Positions 6,529-9,629 of a stretch of DNA of 9,629 nucleotides are shown here, one piece after another (position 1 is the first letter of the stretch; every line of letters begins with the position of its first letter). The notes beneath the pieces were generated by a model. That model did no database searches. It had not been told where the DNA came from and saw only the letters and a program-made list of their open reading frames with translations. The translations under genes and the position numbers were made by a program. Source of the stretch: Candidatus Sabulitectum sp. (GTDB lineage Bacteria; Fermentibacterota; Fermentibacteria; Fermentibacterales; JCC-6). The DNA lies in assembly GCA_029940175.1 (NCBI GenBank), contig JAOZRM010000116.1, positions 1 through 9,629 of the forward strand. Reading direction: 5' to 3'.

Positions 6529-6749
6529 CCACTAAAAGCATGTGGTTGATAAGATTTCGGATCACATTCAGAGTCAACTGCCCCCGCCCCGTTTACCGAT
6601 CGGTGAGCGATCGTCGTAAAACATCCCTGCCCCATCTGCACAGTAAAATCAAAAGCAGGTGAAGAAGAAGAGGAGGAAGAAGACTGAGCATAGAGCAACC
6701 CTGGAACCAGAAGAAGCAACATCAGCAATGGAAATGAAAACCTGTTCAT
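6519..6749 (-). pseudogene. Truncated, frameshifted paralogue of the poly-serine protein
   Basis: The ATG (6749-6747) has an AGAGGTG ribosome site and encodes a signal peptide (MNRFSFPLLMLLLLVPGLLYA), eight serines, then FDFTVQMGQG, matching FDFVIRMGQG of the intact copy at 4482-5075. After MGQG the frame fails. Relative to the intact gene one base is missing near 6613-6617; the shifted frame then reads DDRSPIGK, equivalent to DDRSPVGK. A second base is missing in the G-run read from 6581-6590. Similarity to the intact gene ends at about 6563. The whole β-barrel half is absent, and what follows is the ATPase promoter region. The remaining frame gives a 76-residue product that could be secreted but would not form a barrel. 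I read it as a broken duplicate; the single-base losses could be assembly errors, the missing 3' half could not. Confidence 0.8.
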
Positions 6750-6878
6750 AATCAGCACCTCTATAAGACAGTACATACAAAATGCAGAAAAGTTGCCCAA
6801 TTTGCAATTCTGCTTGCAACAGTATGAACGGTGTTTTCCTCCGACTGAAATGATGATATTCAAGTGGCCAATACTCGT

Positions 6879-6884
6879 TATAAT
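6879..6884 (+). promoter_or_regulatory. Possible -10 box (TATAAT) for the HARE-HTH gene
   Basis: A perfect TATAAT lies 47 bp before the chosen ATG. No convincing -35 lies 16-18 bp upstream, so support is moderate at best. Confidence 0.35.
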
Positions 6885-6930
6885 AGATACTTGGAGGATT
6901 TTGGAGATTCAGCAATCGAATGGAGGTGGA

Positions 6931-7221
6931 ATGTCTACTCAGCAACCCGGGATACCAAAAACAATTTCGGTTGTTAAAAGACTTGCACTGGCAGATGCCG
7001 CCTGCCGGGTGCTTAGAGCAAACGGTTCACAAATGCACTATGCGGATATCTTAAAGGAGATACTGGATACAAGGCAGGCAGACTCAGATACAAATCTGTC
7101 TGACTTGTACAATGCTATGTACCTTGAGATGCATAAGAAGAAGAGAGCCCGCCTTCAGTTCCAGGGTGACGGGCAATGGACGCTGACCTCGTTCGTAAAG
7201 AAAGAGTCATCCGGAGCCTGA
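6931..7221 (+). CDS. Stand-alone HARE-HTH (winged-helix) domain protein
   Basis: The start is the ATG at 6931, immediately after GGAGGT; the frame is open further upstream but that part reads like non-coding sequence. A TTG at 6901 with its own GGAGG is a less likely alternative. The product is 96 aa and nearly all of it is one domain: LALADAACRVLRANGSQMHY (residues about 18-37), then ADILKEILDTRQ, a short acidic turn, NLSDLYNAMYLEMHKK and an FQGDGQWTLTSF β-wing. This is the plan of the HARE-HTH (HB1/ASXL, PF05066-type) winged helix, found in RNA polymerase δ, in restriction enzymes and in DNA-modification contexts. The 'adenine/cytosine modification reader' role has been proposed for the fold. 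Here it is fused to nothing, and the next recognisable sequence is a transposase relic, so it may be a free regulator or a remnant of a larger protein. Confidence 0.8.
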   Translation: MSTQQPGIPKTISVVKRLALADAACRVLRANGSQMHYADILKEILDTRQADSDTNLSDLYNAMYLEMHKKKRARLQFQGDGQWTLTSFVKKESSGA

Positions 7222-7528
7222 GCTTGAGATGACCACAACCATTTCCCTTGAGTCTCCGCACAGCTTCAACAGATAGAGAAGCCCGGCTTGCGTGGTATTT
7301 ACATTGTCCGTACCAGTGAGCCTGTAGAAGAGATGTCAGCCGAGGATGCAGTCAGGAACTGCAAACGCCTGCTGCCGGGTTGTGCTTTGTGAGATTGTCC
7401 GTAGATTTCGTTGAACTGGTTTCTGGAATGGGGCTGATCATCCCAAAGAACCAGGAGCTATGTTTATTGGCGTATGAAACAGACGCAGAAAGCGCAACTC
7501 ATTAGTACACGAACTTGAGACTGGCAAT
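7222..7528 (+). other. Gap between HARE-HTH gene and membrane metalloprotease gene
   Basis: The gap is 307 bp. Its first half is taken up by the transposase fragment. The second half (7393-7528) has a short frame (DFVELVSGMGLIIPKNQELC...) that I could not assign. No strong promoter or ribosome site was seen just before the 7529 ATG. Confidence 0.5.
7252..7392 (+). pseudogene. Fragment of an IS1634-type transposase
   Basis: An open stretch of 46 codons with no start reads QLQQIEKPGLRGIYIVRTSE, PVEEMSAEDAVRNCKRLLPG, then a stop. This matches, from memory of the family, the conserved 'DGIYVIRTS ... SAEEAVR-YK-L' block just before the last catalytic region of IS1634/IS4-like transposases. The sequence then diverges where 'QVERAFRSLK' would be expected, so the catalytic Glu region is lost. 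A TGA precedes it in frame. No terminal inverted repeats were found. It is a decayed scrap showing that an insertion sequence once lay here. Confidence 0.6.
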
Positions 7529-8263
7529 ATGAACTGCCCCAAGTGCAGACTTGAACAGAATGATGAAAACCGGGAATGCATCCGCTGCGGACTTATCTTC
7601 AGCAGGTACAAACCCCGCGATTACGACCGGATACCAGGCAGAAAGCCTTCCTGTGAGACTGAAAACCGGTCACCGCTGAAGCGCGCTGTCGATTACATGT
7701 TTCACACAAAAGATAACATTGAGATTGTGTACCTCATCGGAAGGCTTATCGTTTTCGTCTTCCTGTTCATCTGGAGCATGAAATTCTTCGGATCATCCAT
7801 GGAAAGCAACTACGTGGGAAGATCCTTCATGCATCTCGTCAATCTGCCTTTTCACGAAGCGGGACACATAGTATTCAGGCCACTGGGCAGGGTTATGCAT
7901 TCCCTTGGTGGAAGTCTGGGACAGGTTATAATGCCATTGATCTGTACCCTTGTCCTCCTGATAAAAACTCGTGATACCTTCGGAGCTTCCATTGGTCTGT
8001 GGTGGACGGGAGTAAGCATCATGGACCTGGCTCCCTACATAGATGATGCAAGATCTCTCAGCCTTCAGCTTCTCGGGGGGAATACGGGCATTTCGTCCCC
8101 TTATGGATTTCATGACTGGAATTTTGTACTTGCCGAGTTGAATCTGCTCAAACATGATCACCTGATTGCTGATATGGCAGCCACCGGAGGCAAGCTGATA
8201 ATGTCCATTTCTCTTCTGTGGGGTCTTGTACTTCTGATCAGACAGTTCCGCCGTCTCCGTTGA
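7529..8263 (+). CDS. Zinc-ribbon membrane protein with HEAGH metalloprotease motif
   Basis: The product is 244 aa. It begins with a zinc ribbon (C3-x2-C6 ... C17-x2-C20), then a basic linker. A hydrophobic helix (about 67-84) precedes NLPFHEAGHIVFRPLGRVMH (105-124), in which HEAGH is an HExxH zinc-protease motif near the membrane. A second membrane segment (about 131-148) follows, then WWTGVSIMDLAPYIDDAR (158-175), HDWNFVLAELNLL (195-207) and a last helix (222-238). D166 or D172/D173 could supply the third metal ligand. The layout resembles M50-like (site-2-protease-like) membrane proteins, and the IMDLAPYIDDAR and HDW blocks look like those of a conserved uncharacterised family. The ribosome site is weak, so the ATG is chosen because the zinc ribbon starts at residue 3. 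Proteolytic activity is inferred, not shown. Confidence 0.85.
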   Translation: MNCPKCRLEQNDENRECIRCGLIFSRYKPRDYDRIPGRKPSCETENRSPLKRAVDYMFHTKDNIEIVYLIGRLIVFVFLFIWSMKFFGSSMESNYVGRSFMHLVNLPFHEAGHIVFRPLGRVMHSLGGSLGQVIMPLICTLVLLIKTRDTFGASIGLWWTGVSIMDLAPYIDDARSLSLQLLGGNTGISSPYGFHDWNFVLAELNLLKHDHLIADMAATGGKLIMSISLLWGLVLLIRQFRRLR

Positions 8264-8411
8264 TATCCCCGCCTGCCGCTGCTATCACACCGATGCCATC
8301 TGTATTGATGTGGTTCAATTCGGAACCGGATTTACTGGATTGGTGCTGTCATGCAATATCTATTTCTACATTACTGTCTTTCAGAGATCATTCCCCTTAT
8401 ACTTAGCAAAG

Positions 8412-8443
8412 AGTGACTTACCTGAATAGTGAGTTACCTAAAT
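8412..8443 (+). repeat. Tandem 16-bp repeat upstream of the lipoprotein gene
   Basis: AGTGACTTACCTGAAT (8412-8427) is followed with no gap by AGTGAGTTACCTAAAT (8428-8443), with two mismatches in 16. It ends at the ribosome-site region (AAGGAAGGGGAG) of the lipoprotein gene. It could be a regulator site or a chance duplication in the 5' leader. Confidence 0.55.
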
Positions 8444-8459
8444 AAGGAAGGGGAGTGTT

Positions 8460-9131
8460 ATGAAAAAGTACATTGTGACTGTTTTTGTTCTTGCCTTTAT
8501 CATTGGATGCGGAGACAGCACTTCACCCTCAGGTCCACAGAGCGGATCTGATTCGGCTTACTACCCGCTTTCTGTTGGGAATCAGTGGGTATACAGCAGA
8601 TCTGGTTCCAGTTCAATTGCCGGTATTCCAATCAGCACCATTTCCGGCGAGAATATTACTGACATAACAGGACAGGTTTCCCATGGTGAAGGATTCCAGG
8701 TTTATGTGCAGGAAAATGACATGTCTGATACAACTGACACTGCTGGACAGGTAATAGTTATTGACTCAACATATACCACTTACATGAATATCACTGATGC
8801 CGGAATTTACAGCTACGTGAGTCTCGCAGGTTCAGATTCTGTAGGTTTTGTTCCGTTCCCGCTTGAAGTGGGAGCAACCTGGCAGTTCTCAGATGAACCA
8901 CCAATGACAGGTGAAATTCTCTCCATGTCTGAGACTGTAACCGTTCCCGGGGGGTCATTCGAGAATTGTCTTGAGATGAAACTAACCTGGGTGGACGCTA
9001 CTGGAACCACCGTAACTAATGTTACCGATTTTGCTCCCAATGTAGGCCGTGTTCGAAATGTATTCACGATGAGTTACGGCACGATGGTTACCACGGTAAC
9101 ATCTGTTTTGATGTCCTATTCTGTTAACTGA
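8460..9131 (+). CDS. Lipoprotein of unknown function
   Basis: The ATG follows a strong AAGGAAGGGGAG. The signal peptide MKKYIVTVFVLAFIIGC ends in a lipobox (I-I-G-C, Cys17), after which GDSTSPSGPQSGSDS is a flexible, Ser/Pro-rich tether. The mature 207 residues are β-rich and Thr/Ser-rich. YYPLSVGNQWVYSRSG (about 35-50) and later VPGGSFENCLEMKLTW and FAPNVGRVRNVF are phrases that recur in uncharacterised lipoproteins of Fermentibacterota-, Fibrobacterota- and Bacteroidota-type genomes, where they follow a 'Y(F/Y)PL..G..W.Y ... aG.f.. ... y..GvG.v' pattern. The protein should be anchored in the outer or inner membrane by lipidation. No neighbour gives a functional clue. The gene stands alone, with a possible 16-bp repeat in its leader and no clear terminator after it. 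Confidence 0.92.
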   Translation: MKKYIVTVFVLAFIIGCGDSTSPSGPQSGSDSAYYPLSVGNQWVYSRSGSSSIAGIPISTISGENITDITGQVSHGEGFQVYVQENDMSDTTDTAGQVIVIDSTYTTYMNITDAGIYSYVSLAGSDSVGFVPFPLEVGATWQFSDEPPMTGEILSMSETVTVPGGSFENCLEMKLTWVDATGTTVTNVTDFAPNVGRVRNVFTMSYGTMVTTVTSVLMSYSVN

Positions 9132-9318
9132 ATAGAGAGGTCAGAACTGTCAGGAGCGTGTCTGGCAACAGGCATTGAGTAGCGTTTGACAGGTGGTTTG
9201 AAAGAAATGTCGGATCACATCAAGCTATGAATCCAGGCATATCATTGAAAGCAGATACCATAACCTGCACTTGAAGATCAGCCTGTGAGAAAAGAGCTCA
9301 GTATAAGTTGAGATAGAT

Positions 9319-9381
9319 TATCTTATTGTATAGAATAAGAAAAGCAGAGAAATACACTTTCTTATTCTATGCAGTAAGAAA
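9319..9381. repeat. Two copies of a 24-bp imperfect palindrome
   Basis: Copy A is 9319-9342 and copy B 9358-9381; 20 of 24 positions agree, and centres are 39 bp apart. Each copy is itself palindromic: A has TCTTATT/AATAAGA with a 6-nt loop, B has TTTCTTA/TAAGAAA with a 10-nt loop. In addition ATAGAATAAGAAA (9330-9342) is the exact reverse complement of TTTCTTATTCTAT (9358-9370). This could be paired operator sites or a recombination/IS-end structure. Confidence 0.65.
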
Positions 9382-9492
9382 TATCCCACAGAATTCTACC
9401 ATTCAGAAAAGCTCAAGGGTTAAGGTTATCAGGAGGCGGACCGGTACAAGTTCCAGTGTTTCAAATTGACCACTCTCCTTAATTGCTGTACA

Positions 9493-9517
9493 GTATGTCC
9501 TGATACGCTGGACATAC
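9493..9517. repeat. Perfect 8-bp inverted repeat GTATGTCC ... GGACATAC
   Basis: The arms (9493-9500 and 9510-9517) are separated by 9 nt. No T-tract follows on either strand, so it is not a standard terminator. It lies about 50 bp upstream of the outward promoter. Confidence 0.5.
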
Positions 9518-9564
9518 ATTGCTCATTGGTCGATCTGGCTCCAACGGATAAAGAAGAGGATCTC

Positions 9565-9593
9565 TTGTGAAAATGTTGAAACATACCTATAAT
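9565..9593 (+). promoter_or_regulatory. Sigma-70-type promoter pointing out of the window
   Basis: TTGTGA (9565-9570), a 17-nt spacer and a perfect TATAAT (9588-9593). The spacer contains the palindrome ATGTT-GA-AACAT (9573-9584), and AACATACC (9580-9587) recurs inverted as GGTATGTT (9618-9625) just after the expected start. This suggests a regulated promoter for a gene beyond the right edge. Confidence 0.5.
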
Positions 9594-9629
9594 ACAGCAT
9601 GAGACGTGTTAAAGATGGGTATGTTAAGT

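Larger units (their letters stand above)
9132..9629. other. Gene-free right end (498 bp) with palindromes and an outward promoter
   Basis: No frame with a plausible start, ribosome site or motif was found. The stretch contains the twin palindromes at 9319-9381, a hairpin at 9493-9517 and a promoter at 9565-9593. A CTGTCA/TGACAG inverted repeat follows the lipoprotein gene but has no T-run. The sequence around 9456-9480 faintly recalls an IS21-type element end, which I cannot confirm. Confidence 0.55.

Noticed and set aside
9319..9381. Repeats as a CRISPR array
   Set aside because: Only two palindromic units with a 15-nt gap; no regular repeat-spacer series and no cas genes.
9456..9480. Possible IS21-type element end
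   Set aside because: The likeness rests on memory of a short AT-rich motif; no transposase or matching opposite end is present.
9493..9517. GTATGTCC/GGACATAC hairpin as a terminator
   Set aside because: No T-tract follows on either strand and no gene ends close by.

Overview
The window looks like a bacterial chromosome segment of moderate GC content, dominated by genes for exported or envelope proteins. Several products begin with a signal peptide. One secreted β-propeller ends in a 'PNPF ... GRLV ... NGYYLIKL' domain, the FlgD-Ig/type-IX-sorting-like tail common in Fermentibacterota-, WOR-3-, Eisenbacteria-, KSB1- and Bacteroidota-type genomes. I favour an uncultured lineage of that kind (Fermentibacterota-like), but this is inference from protein style only.

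Layout. 1-842 (minus): two tandem paralogous genes for small secreted proteins, both apparently starting at TTG and separated by a GC-rich terminator hairpin; the left one runs off the edge. 950-1363 (plus): a YjbQ/UPF0047 family enzyme, the only clear housekeeping-type gene. 1364-1740: a convergent intergenic region with hairpins. 1741-5075 (minus): three exported proteins, namely a seven-repeat β-propeller with a C-terminal sorting-like domain, a right-handed β-helix protein rich in cysteine, and a poly-serine protein that is probably a small outer-membrane β-barrel. 5182-6429 (minus): an AAA ATPase with a DUF4143-type C-terminus, preceded by a near-consensus promoter set among three copies of a CACTATA-containing motif, one of them a perfect 14-bp palindrome. 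6519-6749 (minus): a frameshifted, truncated paralogue of the poly-serine protein, so the ATPase sits between an intact and a broken member of one family.

The right third is plus-strand: a short HARE-HTH protein (6931-7221), a decayed IS1634-type transposase scrap (about 7252-7392), a zinc-ribbon membrane protein with an HEAGH metalloprotease motif (7529-8263), and a lipoprotein (8460-9131). The last 500 bases carry no gene I can support. They hold two copies of a 24-bp imperfect palindrome, an 8-bp-stem hairpin, and a good promoter at the right edge that points out of the window.

No CRISPR array, rRNA, tRNA or complete mobile element was seen. I found no convincing complete new system. The items most worth checking are the ATPase with its operator-like motifs, its position next to the broken paralogue, and the twin palindromes near the right edge.
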